From contig JACKKD010000001.1 in the NCBI GenBank assembly GCA_020637675.1, positions 310,001 through 374,000 on the forward strand: a DNA stretch of 64,000 nt, written 5' to 3'. Made by a program: the position numbers and the translations under genes. Shown here piece by piece: positions 25,091-33,271 of the stretch. A model generated the notes under the pieces. It saw only the letters and a program-made list of their open reading frames with translations, made no database searches and was not told where the DNA came from. This DNA comes from Paracoccaceae bacterium. Its GTDB lineage: Bacteria > Pseudomonadota > Alphaproteobacteria > Rhodobacterales > Rhodobacteraceae. Positions within the stretch are counted from its first letter, which is position 1, and each line of letters begins with the position of its first letter.

Positions 25091-25555
25091 TCATGCGCTC
25101 CGCGTGTTCTTCGGGTTCATCGACTTCACGTCGAGGACTTCGGGCGACTGCGCCTCGTGCGGATGCTCGGCACCGGCATAGACGCGCAGATGGGTCATCT
25201 GCTGGCGGCCCAGCTTGTTGCGGGTGATCATCCGCTCCACCGCCTTCATCACCACGCGCTCCGGATGGGCGCCATCGAGCACCTGCTCGGCGGTGCGGAA
25301 CTTGATGCCGCCGGGGTGGCCGGTGTGCCAGTAGTAGCGCTTGTCGGCACGCTTGTTGCCGGTCATCTGCACCTTGTCGGCGTTGATGACGATCACGTTG
25401 TCGCCCATGTCCATGTGCGGCGTGAAGGTCGGTTTGTGCTTGCCACGCAGGCGGTTGGCGACGATCGTGGCGAGGCGGCCGAGAACGACGCCCTCGGCGT
25501 CGATCAGGATCCACTTCTTCTCGATCTCCGCCGGCTTCGCGGTATAGGTCTTCAT
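25091..25555 (-). CDS. rplM: 50S ribosomal protein L13
   Basis: L13 is an early-assembling large-subunit protein. The 154-residue product starts MKTYTAKPAEIEKKW and contains the family segments ILIDAEGVVLGRLA, NVIVINADKVQMTGNK and YYWHTGHPGG. ATG 25555 is the family start; a GAG lies directly upstream. It is the first gene of the rplM-rpsI operon. The AT-rich stretch upstream (25656-25735) probably holds its promoter. Confidence 0.97.
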   Translation of the reverse strand: MKTYTAKPAEIEKKWILIDAEGVVLGRLATIVANRLRGKHKPTFTPHMDMGDNVIVINADKVQMTGNKRADKRYYWHTGHPGGIKFRTAEQVLDGAHPERVVMKAVERMITRNKLGRQQMTHLRVYAGAEHPHEAQSPEVLDVKSMNPKNTRSA

Positions 25556-25655
25556 CTCTGGCCCTTCGGGTTCGGAAGCGTTCGGAGGCACGCCATGTGC
25601 GCGCGCCCCCCGAATTCGGATGCGGGCTTTTCCTGCATTCGCGCGTTTCCGTCAA

Positions 25656-25735
25656 GTGTCTATGGAGAATAATACGTCAATTTTTTCAATGACTTGCAAA
25701 ATAGGTATCATAATACCTCAATTTTCCGGGCACTC
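25656..25735. promoter_or_regulatory. AT-rich upstream region of rplM with a palindrome
   Basis: This stretch is strikingly AT-rich for the region. On the minus strand it contains TTGCAA and TATTAT spaced by 19 bases, and TTGACG nearer the gene, both candidate promoter elements. At 25703-25718, AGGTAT faces ATACCT across CATA, a 16-base operator-like palindrome. It probably drives rplM-rpsI. The protein that binds the palindrome, if any, is unknown. Confidence 0.4.
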
Positions 25736-25765
25736 GGCGGCCGATTCCGCCCCTGCCGGGCCGCG

Positions 25766-26188
25766 TCAGCGCGCCGGCGGGATCGAATAGGTCAGGTTCG
25801 CGCGCGCCACGGGCTCCGGCCGCCCGTCGCTGCGCACCAGGACCTCGCCCACCGCCAGAACCCTGCCGAGCTTGAGAAGCCGCGCCTCGCCGATCAGGTC
25901 GCGCCCCGCCTCGGGCTTGCGCAGGAAGTCGATGCCCGCGTTCGTCGTGACGGCGAGCGCCACCGGCCCGATCCGCGCCAGAAGCGCGAGGTAGACCGCG
26001 ACATCGGCCAGCGCGAAGATGTTCGGCCCCGAGACGGTGCCACCGGGCCGCAGGTGCCGCTCGGCGACGCGGAGCCGCATCACGATCCCCTCCGCGGTCA
26101 GCCGCTCAAGCGCGAAATCCTCCGCGACCTGGGGAAACTCCCGCACGAGGAAGGCGGCAAGGTCCGCCTCGGTCATCACCAGCTGCAT
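25766..26188 (-). CDS. PaaI-family hotdog thioesterase
   Basis: A 140-residue hotdog-fold protein. The family's active-site region is LRPGGTVSGPNIFALADVAV, with the helix that normally carries the catalytic Asp/Glu (LADVAVYLALL); the C-terminal strands end ANLTYSIPPAR. It probably hydrolyses acyl-CoA thioesters. ATG 26188 is preferred over an upstream in-frame ATG because homology begins there. It is divergent from an enoyl-CoA hydratase, starts 55 bases apart. Confidence 0.78.
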   Translation of the reverse strand: MQLVMTEADLAAFLVREFPQVAEDFALERLTAEGIVMRLRVAERHLRPGGTVSGPNIFALADVAVYLALLARIGPVALAVTTNAGIDFLRKPEAGRDLIGEARLLKLGRVLAVGEVLVRSDGRPEPVARANLTYSIPPAR

Positions 26189-26243
26189 CTTCCGTCTCCG
26201 CTTCCCTGCCCGTAAGGTTCCCGCAAAGGGAGGGAATGGCAAG

Positions 26244-27029
26244 ATGACCGATCTCATGCTGCGTGCCGACGAGGGTGGCGTCGCCACGCTCACTATGAAC
26301 GCCCCGGCAAGCCTCAACGCGCTCTCAGACGCGATGCTCGCCGCGCTGAAGGCGGCGTTCGCCCGGCTCGCGGAAGACCGCGATGCCCGCGTCGTGATCC
26401 TGAGGGGGGCGGGGCGCGCCTTCTGCGCCGGTCACGACCTGAAGGAGATGCAGGCCGGCCGCGCCGCCCCCGACCGGGGCCGCGCCTATTTCGCCGATCT
26501 CTTCGCCCGCTGCGCCGAGGTCATGCAGATGATCCCCTCCCTGCCCCAGCCGGTCATCGCCGAGGTCCACGGCATCGCGACCGCGGCGGGCTGCCAGCTC
26601 GTCGCCTCCTGCGACCTCGCGGTCGCCGCCGAAGGCACCCGCTTCGGCGTTAACGGGGTGAACATCGGCCTTTTCTGCTCAACCCCCATGGTCGCGCTCA
26701 GCCGCAACGTCCCCCGCAAGGTCGCCTTCGAGATGCTGACGACCGGCGCCTTCATCGACGCCGCCCGCGCCGCCGAGGTCGGGCTCGTGAACCGGGTCGT
26801 GCCGGCGCAGGTGCTCGCGGCCGAAACCCGCGCGCTTGCCGACACGCTCGCCGCCAAGCTCACCGCCGCCGTGAAGATCGGCAAGCGTGCTTTCTACGAC
26901 CAGATCGAGATGACGCGCGCGGCCGCCTATGACCATGCCGCGCAGGTGATGGTGGAAAACATGCTCTGGCGCGACACCGAGGAGGGGATTGCCGCCTTTC
27001 TCGACAAGCGCAAGCCCGACTGGGGCTGA
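26244..27029 (+). CDS. Enoyl-CoA hydratase/isomerase family protein
   Basis: A 261-residue crotonase-fold protein. The first oxyanion-hole segment is AFCAGHDLKEM and the second is HGIATAAGCQLVASCDLAVAAEGT. The usual catalytic Glu positions are not obvious, and FCAGHDLKE resembles the ECHDC3-type subgroup, so hydratase activity is uncertain. A GGGAGG lies upstream of ATG 26244. It is divergent from the PaaI-type thioesterase, which hints at shared acyl-CoA metabolism. Confidence 0.85.
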   Translation: MTDLMLRADEGGVATLTMNAPASLNALSDAMLAALKAAFARLAEDRDARVVILRGAGRAFCAGHDLKEMQAGRAAPDRGRAYFADLFARCAEVMQMIPSLPQPVIAEVHGIATAAGCQLVASCDLAVAAEGTRFGVNGVNIGLFCSTPMVALSRNVPRKVAFEMLTTGAFIDAARAAEVGLVNRVVPAQVLAAETRALADTLAAKLTAAVKIGKRAFYDQIEMTRAAAYDHAAQVMVENMLWRDTEEGIAAFLDKRKPDWG

Positions 27030-27053
27030 GGCGCCCCCTGCCCGCTGCGCCGG

Positions 27054-28538
27054 TCAGAGCCCGTAGATCGCGCCGAACTTCGCCTCGAGATAGTCGAGAA
27101 GCGGCCCCTCCGTGGGCGCCGCACCGGTCGAACGGGCGATCACCTCAGCCGGCGTGTGGAGCCCGCCGTAACGCTGCACCTTCTCGCGCAGCCACTCCGT
27201 CGCCGGCAAGGCGTCGCCCTGCGCGAGGCTTTCGTCGAGCCCGGGCAGGTCGGCGCGGAGCGCCCTGTGCAGGCAGCCCGCGTAGACATTGCCGAGCGCG
27301 TAGGTCGGGAAGTAGCCGAAGAGCCCGACCGACCAATGCACGTCCTGCAGCATCCCGTGGGCGGGCTTGTCCACCGCGATGCCGAAGTCGCTGGCAAAGC
27401 GGGTGTTCCAGGCATCCTCCAGGTCCGCCACCGCGAGTCCGCCCGAAAAGAGCGCGCGCTCGAGGTCGAAGCGCATCATGATGTGGAGGTTGTAATGCAC
27501 CTCGTCCGCCTCGGTGCGGATGAAGCCGGACTGCACGCGGTTCACGGTGCGGTAGAAGTCCTCGGCAGACGATACGCCGAAATCGCCGAAGATGGCGTGC
27601 ATCTGGCCGTGGAGCCAGCGGGTGAAGGCACGGCTGCGGCCGAGCTGGTTCTCGTAGATCCGGCTCTGGCTTTCGTGAACGCCCATCGACACGCCGGCGC
27701 CCAGCGGCGTCATCAGGTATGTCTGGTCGATGGCCTGCTCGTAGGCGGCATGGCCGACCTCGTGGATCGTCGAATAGACGCAGTTGAAGGGCTCTGCCTC
27801 CACGACCCGCGTGGTGATTCGCACGTCGTTGCCCGACCCGGAGGAGAACGGGTGCACCGCGAGGTCGAGCCGGCCGCGGTTCCAATCATAGCCGAAGGCG
27901 GTGGCGAGGTCGCGGGCCAGCCCCAGTTGCCGCGCCTCGGCGAAATGCCCGGCGAGCGGCGTGGGGTGACCGTCCGCGCCGAGAATCCGTTCGCGCAGCG
28001 CCACGAGGCGCGGCCGCATCCGGTCGAAGATCGCGGCGATGCCCGCGGCCGTCGCCTCGGGCTCGTAGTCGTCCAGAAGCGCGTCGTAGGGGTCGCCCCC
28101 GCCATAGCCCGCCGCCGCCAGCGCCTGGCCCTTCTCGTGCACCAGCGCCACCACCCGTTCGAGCGTCGGCAGGAAGTGGGCCACATCGTTCCGCGCCCGC
28201 GCCTCGGCCCAGATGCCCTGGGCGACGCTCGTCACCCGCGCGGTCTCGGACGCGAGCGAGCCCGGAACCGCCGCATTGCGCCCGTAGGTGCGCGCGATGA
28301 GCGCGAGCGCCCGCGTCCCGGCCGCATCCGGCGCCTCGGCCCGCGACAGCCATTCGCCCACGCGGGGATCGGTGCGGCGGGCATGCAGGACGCCCTCGAT
28401 CGCCGCCATCTCCTCGCCGCGCTGGTGGGCCGCGCCGGAAGGCATCACCGTCTCCTGGTCCCAGCCGAGCCGGCCGGCGATCTGCGCCAGCGCCTCTGTC
28501 TCGCGCTGGAAGGCCATGAGGTCCTGGAACGCGCTCAT
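27054..28538 (-). CDS. M32-family metallocarboxypeptidase
   Basis: A 494-residue cytoplasmic zinc carboxypeptidase (Taq type). The zinc-binding HEVGHAAYEQ lies in its middle, preceded by the DVRITTRV segment and followed by GVHESQSRIYENQLGRS, both family signatures. It trims C-terminal residues from peptides. ATG 28538 or the adjacent ATG 28541 could start it; spacing from the GGGGGG run favours 28538. Its start overlaps the ctaA stop. Confidence 0.92.
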   Translation of the reverse strand: MSAFQDLMAFQRETEALAQIAGRLGWDQETVMPSGAAHQRGEEMAAIEGVLHARRTDPRVGEWLSRAEAPDAAGTRALALIARTYGRNAAVPGSLASETARVTSVAQGIWAEARARNDVAHFLPTLERVVALVHEKGQALAAAGYGGGDPYDALLDDYEPEATAAGIAAIFDRMRPRLVALRERILGADGHPTPLAGHFAEARQLGLARDLATAFGYDWNRGRLDLAVHPFSSGSGNDVRITTRVVEAEPFNCVYSTIHEVGHAAYEQAIDQTYLMTPLGAGVSMGVHESQSRIYENQLGRSRAFTRWLHGQMHAIFGDFGVSSAEDFYRTVNRVQSGFIRTEADEVHYNLHIMMRFDLERALFSGGLAVADLEDAWNTRFASDFGIAVDKPAHGMLQDVHWSVGLFGYFPTYALGNVYAGCLHRALRADLPGLDESLAQGDALPATEWLREKVQRYGGLHTPAEVIARSTGAAPTEGPLLDYLEAKFGAIYGL

Positions 28539-29689
28539 CATGCCCCCCGGATGGACTGAACTATGGGATACTGGGCCCTGTGCCGCGCCCTCAGGATGAC
28601 GACCCAGACGGCGACCGCGCCGATCTGATGGAGCAGCCCGAGCGCCAGGGGCGCGGCGTGGAGCACGGTGACGATGCCGAGCACGACCTGAGCGAAGACC
28701 GCAGTCGCCATCCAGGCGAAAGCGGCGCGCGTCGCCGGATGCGCCGACCGCTGCCCCTTCGCCCAGGCCAGGACAGCGAATGCCAGGAGGAGATAGCCCG
28801 CCATCCGGTGCATGAACTGCACGAGGCCGGGGTTCTCGAAGAAGGCCAGCACCGCCGGCCCGCCCTCGGGCAGGTAGAAGGCGTCGGCCGGCAGGAAGCT
28901 GTCGCCCATCAGCGGCCAGGTCGGGAAGGCCCGGCCCGCGTCGATTCCGGCGACGAGGGCGCCGAGTAGAATCTGCAGGAAGGCCAGATGCATCAGGCCG
29001 GTGGCAAGCGAGAAGAGCCGCGCCTCGCGCAGCCGCCGCGCCTGCAGAAGCGCAGGCTCGGTCCGCGCGAGCGAGAGCATGAACCAGGCGATGAGGCCGA
29101 GGATCACGAAGGCAAGGCCGAGATGCGTGGCCAGCCGGTAGGAGGCGACATCGACCATCCGGCCGGTCAGCCCCGAAGCCACCATCCACCAGCCGATTGC
29201 CCCCTGCAGCGCGCCGAGCGCGCCCAGCAGGGCAAGCCGCCCGGTCCATCCGCGCGGAATGCGGCGGGTCGCCCCGAAGAGGGCGAAGCCGACAGCCCAG
29301 ACGAGGCCGATGACGCGGCCGAGTTGCCGGTGACCCCATTCCCACCAGTAGATCGTCTTGAACTCCGCAAGATCCATCTGGTGATTCTGCAGCTGGAACT
29401 CGGGGCTCGCCTGATACTTCGCGTATTCCGCCTGCCAGTCGGCCGCGTTCATCGGCGGCAGCGCGCCGGTCACCGGGCGCCATTCGGTGATCGAGAGTCC
29501 GCTGTCGGTCAGCCGCGTCAGCCCGCCGACCGCGATCATCGCCACGACGAGCGCGAAGAGAATGGCGAGCCAGACCCGCAACCCGCCCCGCGCGCCGCCG
29601 CGGCCCGCGTCGATCATGCCGCCGGCCGGCGGCTCCGGGGCCTTCGCCCCCTCGCCCACCTCCTCGAAGATGCTGCGCTTGCCTGCCAT
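28538..29689 (-). CDS. ctaA: Heme A synthase (COX15/CtaA type 2)
   Basis: An integral membrane enzyme that oxidises the C8 methyl of heme O to make heme A for aa3-type oxidases. The 383-residue protein has a cytoplasmic N-terminus of about 35 residues and eight predicted membrane segments. Typical stretches are VGGLTRLTDSGLSITEWRP, the EFKTIYWWEWGHRQLGR heme-ligand region and LVQFMHRMAGYLL. The gene is not next to the usual cox genes. It overlaps the M32 peptidase gene. Confidence 0.95.
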   Translation of the reverse strand: MAGKRSIFEEVGEGAKAPEPPAGGMIDAGRGGARGGLRVWLAILFALVVAMIAVGGLTRLTDSGLSITEWRPVTGALPPMNAADWQAEYAKYQASPEFQLQNHQMDLAEFKTIYWWEWGHRQLGRVIGLVWAVGFALFGATRRIPRGWTGRLALLGALGALQGAIGWWMVASGLTGRMVDVASYRLATHLGLAFVILGLIAWFMLSLARTEPALLQARRLREARLFSLATGLMHLAFLQILLGALVAGIDAGRAFPTWPLMGDSFLPADAFYLPEGGPAVLAFFENPGLVQFMHRMAGYLLLAFAVLAWAKGQRSAHPATRAAFAWMATAVFAQVVLGIVTVLHAAPLALGLLHQIGAVAVWVVILRARHRAQYPIVQSIRGA

Positions 29690-29753
29690 CGCCGCCTCCG
29701 TTTCAGCGCGCGGACACTAGGCCGGCGCCGGGAAAGCCGCAAGGGCGGCGCCC

Positions 29754-30527
29754 CTACCCGTCGCGCCGGCGCAGGATCTGCCGCAGCATCCCGTGCAAGG
29801 TCTGCACATCCGCGCGCGTCAGCGGCATCCGGCTCCAGAGATTGCGGAGGTTGAGCTTCATGCCCTCGGCCTTCGATTCGGGAAAGAAGAACCCCGCCGC
29901 CTCCAGCCGTTCCTCGAAGTGGTCGCCGAGTTTCTCGACCTCGATCGCCGTCGCCAGCTCCGTCCCGGCGAGCGCCAGCACCTCGGGCGCGGCCGCTGTC
30001 CCCTGCCGGCCCCATTCGTAGGCACAGAGCAGCACCGCCTGCGCGAGGTTGAGCGAGGGGAACTCCGGGTTCACCGGCACCGAGATGATCGCGTTGGCCC
30101 GCGCCACGTCCTCGTTCTCCAGACCCGCGCGCTCGGGGCCGAAGAGCACGGCGACCTTCTGCCCCGCGGCGGAGAGGGCGCGGGCGTGTTCCATCGCCCG
30201 TTCCGGCGTCATCACCGGCTTCGTGAGGTCGCGCCCCCGTGCCGTCGTGGCGAAGACATAGGCACAGTCGGCCACCGCCTCGGGCAGGGTCGCAAAGACA
30301 CCGGCATGGTCGAGCACCCGCCCCGCCGCGCCGGACGCCATCGCGACCGCGCGCGGATTCGGCCAGCCGTCGCGGGGGTCCACCATCCGCATGTGGGTGA
30401 GCCCGAAGTTCAGCATCGCCCGCGCCGCCGCGCCGATGTTCTCGCCCATCTGCGGACGGACGAGGATGAAGGCGGGCTGGGGCACGGGCGGGTTGGCGGG
30501 CGGGTTGGCGGGCGCATCGATCAGCAT
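29754..30527 (-). CDS. tRNA/rRNA 2'-O-methyltransferase, TrmJ-like (SPOUT)
   Basis: A 257-residue SPOUT methyltransferase. The N-terminal VRPQMGENIGAAARAMLNFG, the middle VLFGPERAGLENEDV and the knot-forming NPEFPSLNLAQAVLLCAYEW match TrmJ, which 2'-O-methylates position 32 of tRNA. ATG 30527 (MLIDAPANPP) is preferred; the frame is open to 30629, but the extra residues are Arg/Pro-rich and unlike the family. A 12-base tandem repeat encodes ANPPANPP near the start. Confidence 0.85.
   Translation of the reverse strand: MLIDAPANPPANPPVPQPAFILVRPQMGENIGAAARAMLNFGLTHMRMVDPRDGWPNPRAVAMASGAAGRVLDHAGVFATLPEAVADCAYVFATTARGRDLTKPVMTPERAMEHARALSAAGQKVAVLFGPERAGLENEDVARANAIISVPVNPEFPSLNLAQAVLLCAYEWGRQGTAAAPEVLALAGTELATAIEVEKLGDHFEERLEAAGFFFPESKAEGMKLNLRNLWSRMPLTRADVQTLHGMLRQILRRRDG
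30486..30509. repeat. 12-base tandem repeat, two copies
   Basis: The unit GGGCGGGTTGGC is repeated exactly at 30486-30497 and 30498-30509 inside the 5' end of the trmJ-like gene, adding two ANPP units. It is probably a replication-slippage repeat. Confidence 0.7.
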
Positions 30528-30681
30528 CGCGGCCTGATACGCGCTCGCGCGCGCGTCGACAAGCCGCGTGGCGGGAGTGCGGCGGGGAGTGCGGCGGGCG
30601 CGCGGCGGCTCCGCGGGGGCCGTAGCCAAGCCGGCGAAACTGCGCTACTCCGGGCCGGTCAACGCCGACCCGGAGCCTTGC

Positions 30682-31302
30682 ATGGCCGCCCAAGACCGCC
30701 CGCAGATCTATCTTGTCGCCCCGCCCGACCTCGACCTCGAGGTCTTCCCCGACCGTCTCGCGCGGGTGCTCGACGGGGTGGACGTCGCCTGCCTCCGCTT
30801 CGGCCTCGCCACGGCGGACGCCGACCGGATCGGGCGCGCGGCCGATGGCTTGCGCGCCATCGCCCACGAACGCGACGTGGCGATCGTGGTGGAGACACAC
30901 CTGCTGGTCGCAGAGCGGCACGGGCTCGACGGGGTCCATCTCACCGACGGGGCGCGGACCGTGCGGGAGGCGCGCAAGGCACTCGGCGCGGACGCAATCG
31001 TCGGCGCCTTCTGCGGCGTGACGCGGCACGAGGGGATGAACGCGGGCGAGGCCGGGGCCGACTACGTCGCCTTCGGGCCGGTGGGCGAGACGCTTCTGGG
31101 CGGGGCCGCGCGGGCCGACCGCGATCTCTTCGCGTGGTGGTCCGAGATGATCGAGGTGCCCGTTGTCGCCGAAGGCGGCCTCACCGCGGCGCTCGTGGCC
31201 GAGCTTGCCCCCGTCGCCGACTTCCTCGGCATCGGGCCGGAAATCTGGGGGGCCGAGGACCCGCTTGCCGCCCTGCGCGCCCTCCTCGCGCCGCTTGGCT
31301 GA
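30682..31302 (+). CDS. Thiamine phosphate synthase-like protein
   Basis: A 206-residue TIM-barrel protein of the ThiE/TenI group. VHLTDGARTVREARKALG and GADYVAFGPVG correspond to the HMP-pyrophosphate and thiazole-phosphate binding segments, and VVAEGGLT to the phosphate loop. The usual PTxTK-like segment after GPV is replaced by GETLLGGAARAD, so catalysis is doubtful; it may be a diverged paralogue. No TPP riboswitch is visible upstream. It is divergent from the trmJ-like gene. Confidence 0.72.
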   Translation: MAAQDRPQIYLVAPPDLDLEVFPDRLARVLDGVDVACLRFGLATADADRIGRAADGLRAIAHERDVAIVVETHLLVAERHGLDGVHLTDGARTVREARKALGADAIVGAFCGVTRHEGMNAGEAGADYVAFGPVGETLLGGAARADRDLFAWWSEMIEVPVVAEGGLTAALVAELAPVADFLGIGPEIWGAEDPLAALRALLAPLG

Positions 31303-31305
31303 ACC

Positions 31306-32145
31306 TCAGCCCGGGTACCGCGGGTCGAGGCCCGCGCTCAACCCCTTCCGCACACTCTCCTCGCACGATCGGGCAAGCTCCTTGCGCGAGGCGAAGGCAT
31401 CGACGGCGACCGGATCGTGGAATACGACCTCGACCGAGCCCTGCCGGAATTGTGCAAGCACCTTAACGAGATGGCTGGCGAAGTTCATGTCACCCCACCA
31501 GCCGTAGAACCGCGCGCCCCGGCCTTCCGGTGCGCGGTAGATCAGGCTGACCGGCTGGATCTGCATGATCTCGTCCAGTCCGTGGGTGTAGAAGGCGGCA
31601 AAGAGCGTGGACTTGAAGGGCATCACCCGCAGGCCGTCGGTCGAAGTGCCTTCGGGGAAGAACATCAGCTTGTGCCCCGCGCGCAGGCGTGCCTCGAAGA
31701 CGGCCTGCTGGGCCTTAGCCTCCTTCGGATCGCGAGCGATGAAGACCGTCCCGGTCGCCCGTGCGAGCCAGCCGATGAAGGCCCAGCGGGCGACCTCGGC
31801 CTTGGCGACGAAATAGATCGTCTGGCAGGCGTTCAGCGCGAAGATGTCGAGCCAGGAGACGTGGTTCGATACGACGGCGCCGCGATGGCGCATCGGCGTT
31901 CCCCGCACACGGTAGCGGATCCCGAGGATCGGAAAGGCCAGCCGGCAAACCGTGCGGGTGACATGCGGCGTCAGTGGCCGGTCCGGGCCGAACATCGGGC
32001 GCTCGATCAGCCGCAGGAGAAGGAGAAGAACGAGCCCGCCATAGGTCACCGCCCCGAAGACGGTCCCGCGCAGCGCCGCCATCACGAACCCGAAGACACC
32101 GATCCGCACCCTGTCGGCCGGCTCCTCCGCCCGCCAGGTCGTCAC
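31306..32145 (-). CDS. olsA: Lyso-ornithine lipid O-acyltransferase (PlsC fold)
   Basis: A 279-residue membrane-bound acyltransferase. The catalytic HX4D is SNHVSWLDIF and the acceptor site is MFFPEGTSTDG. A hydrophobic segment lies at about residues 16-40. OlsA adds the second acyl chain to lyso-ornithine lipid, giving a phosphorus-free membrane lipid. The name depends on its neighbour olsB; alone it would be called PlsC-like. It starts with GTG 32145, in a GTGA overlap with the olsB stop. Confidence 0.85.
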   Translation of the reverse strand: MTTWRAEEPADRVRIGVFGFVMAALRGTVFGAVTYGGLVLLLLLRLIERPMFGPDRPLTPHVTRTVCRLAFPILGIRYRVRGTPMRHRGAVVSNHVSWLDIFALNACQTIYFVAKAEVARWAFIGWLARATGTVFIARDPKEAKAQQAVFEARLRAGHKLMFFPEGTSTDGLRVMPFKSTLFAAFYTHGLDEIMQIQPVSLIYRAPEGRGARFYGWWGDMNFASHLVKVLAQFRQGSVEVVFHDPVAVDAFASRKELARSCEESVRKGLSAGLDPRYPG

Positions 32146-32927
32146 GCCCTGGGCTCGTGCTTGCGGGTGTAGAACCCCTTGTGCCGCTCGCTCATCGCCG
32201 CCGTGTCCATCAGGAGGCAGACGTCCGTCGTGTTGAACGCACGGTCGATGAAGGCGCCCTCGCCGACAAAGCCGCCAAGCCTGAGATAGGCCTTGATCAG
32301 CGCCGGCATCGCCACCATCGCCGCCCGACGGTCGAGCGCCTCCGCCGGGATGAGGTCCATTCGCTGGTAGTGCGCGGGCAGCGCCCGCACCCGGATCGCC
32401 TCTGGCGCCAGGTGGTGGTGATGAAGCCACGAAAGCGGCAGCTTCAGCGTCTCCACGTCCGTGCCATGGAAACTCGCCACCCCGAAGAGCACCTCGACCC
32501 CGTGGTCAAGCACATAGTCCGCAAGCGCATTCCAGAGCAGGAACATCGCCATGCCGCCCCGGTAGCCCGCGTCGACGCAGGACCGGCCGAGTTCCAGAAG
32601 CCGGCGACCCGAGGCGCGCAGGGGGCCGAGGTCGTATTCGCTGTCGCAATAGAACCGCCCGAAGGCCGCCGCCCGGTCGCTTCGCAGGAGGCGATAGACC
32701 CCGACCACATGGTCGAGCGCCGCCGCGTCGCGGCTGGTATCGACGAGGATGAGATGATCCATCACCGGGTCGAACTCATCCCGCTCGAACCGCGCCGCGT
32801 GATCGACCAGCGGCCCGTCGCCGCCCAGTTCCTCGACAAAGACCCGGAAGCGCAACCGCTCGGCCGCGAGAAGGTCGGATTCCGAAACGGCCAGGCGCAC
32901 CTGGAACTGCGTGGTATCGAGGGTCAT
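32142..32927 (-). CDS. olsB: L-ornithine N-alpha-acyltransferase
   Basis: OlsB transfers a 3-hydroxyacyl chain from acyl-ACP to the alpha-amino group of ornithine. The 261-residue GNAT-fold protein has the family segments RLRFRVFVEELG, GVYRLLR, LLELGRSCVDAGYRGG and the C-terminal ALIKAYLRLGGFVGEGAFID. ATG 32927 is used; an in-frame GTG at 32939 is possible. It is coupled to olsA by a four-base overlap. No phosphate (Pho) box was recognised upstream. Confidence 0.9.
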   Translation of the reverse strand: MTLDTTQFQVRLAVSESDLLAAERLRFRVFVEELGGDGPLVDHAARFERDEFDPVMDHLILVDTSRDAAALDHVVGVYRLLRSDRAAAFGRFYCDSEYDLGPLRASGRRLLELGRSCVDAGYRGGMAMFLLWNALADYVLDHGVEVLFGVASFHGTDVETLKLPLSWLHHHHLAPEAIRVRALPAHYQRMDLIPAEALDRRAAMVAMPALIKAYLRLGGFVGEGAFIDRAFNTTDVCLLMDTAAMSERHKGFYTRKHEPRA

Positions 32928-33063
32928 CGTCGCTGCCACACCCGCGTCGTTCGGAATGCCCGCGCGTTTTAGGCGGAGGCCCCGGAATTTGCAACCGAAT
33001 GGGACCTGCGGCCCGCGTTGACACTACCCAAAGCTGTGCTAGCGTGCCGGGCACATCCTGAAG

Positions 33064-33243
33064 TCAATCCTCGGGCCCGATGACCAGCCGAAGCGCCACC
33101 CGTTCGCCGTCGATGACCACCTTGCCGGCATGTTCGAAATTCACCGTGATCCGCCAGCCGATGCGTGACTGCACCTGGCCGAGCCCCCAGTCGGGGCATC
33201 CGGGATGACGCACCAGCATGCCGGGCTCCAGGATCTCGTTCAC
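33064..33243 (-). CDS. DUF3553 domain protein
   Basis: A 59-residue protein made almost entirely of the DUF3553 domain (LEPGMLVRHPGCPDWGLG, then ITVNFEHAGKVVIDG). It starts with GTG 33243, supported by GGAGG seven bases upstream; the frame is open farther upstream but nothing there is family-like. Similar modules occur at the C-terminus of UvrD-like helicases and as small free proteins. Its function is unknown. It is divergent from chpT with 28 bases between starts. Confidence 0.85.
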   Translation of the reverse strand: MNEILEPGMLVRHPGCPDWGLGQVQSRIGWRITVNFEHAGKVVIDGERVALRLVIGPED

Positions 33244-33271
33244 GGGCTTTCCTCCAAGTTGCAGGCCGCCG

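Noticed and set aside
30528..30681. TPP riboswitch before the ThiE-like gene
   Set aside because: The CTGAGA core and its partner segments are absent; the region is GC-rich spacer.
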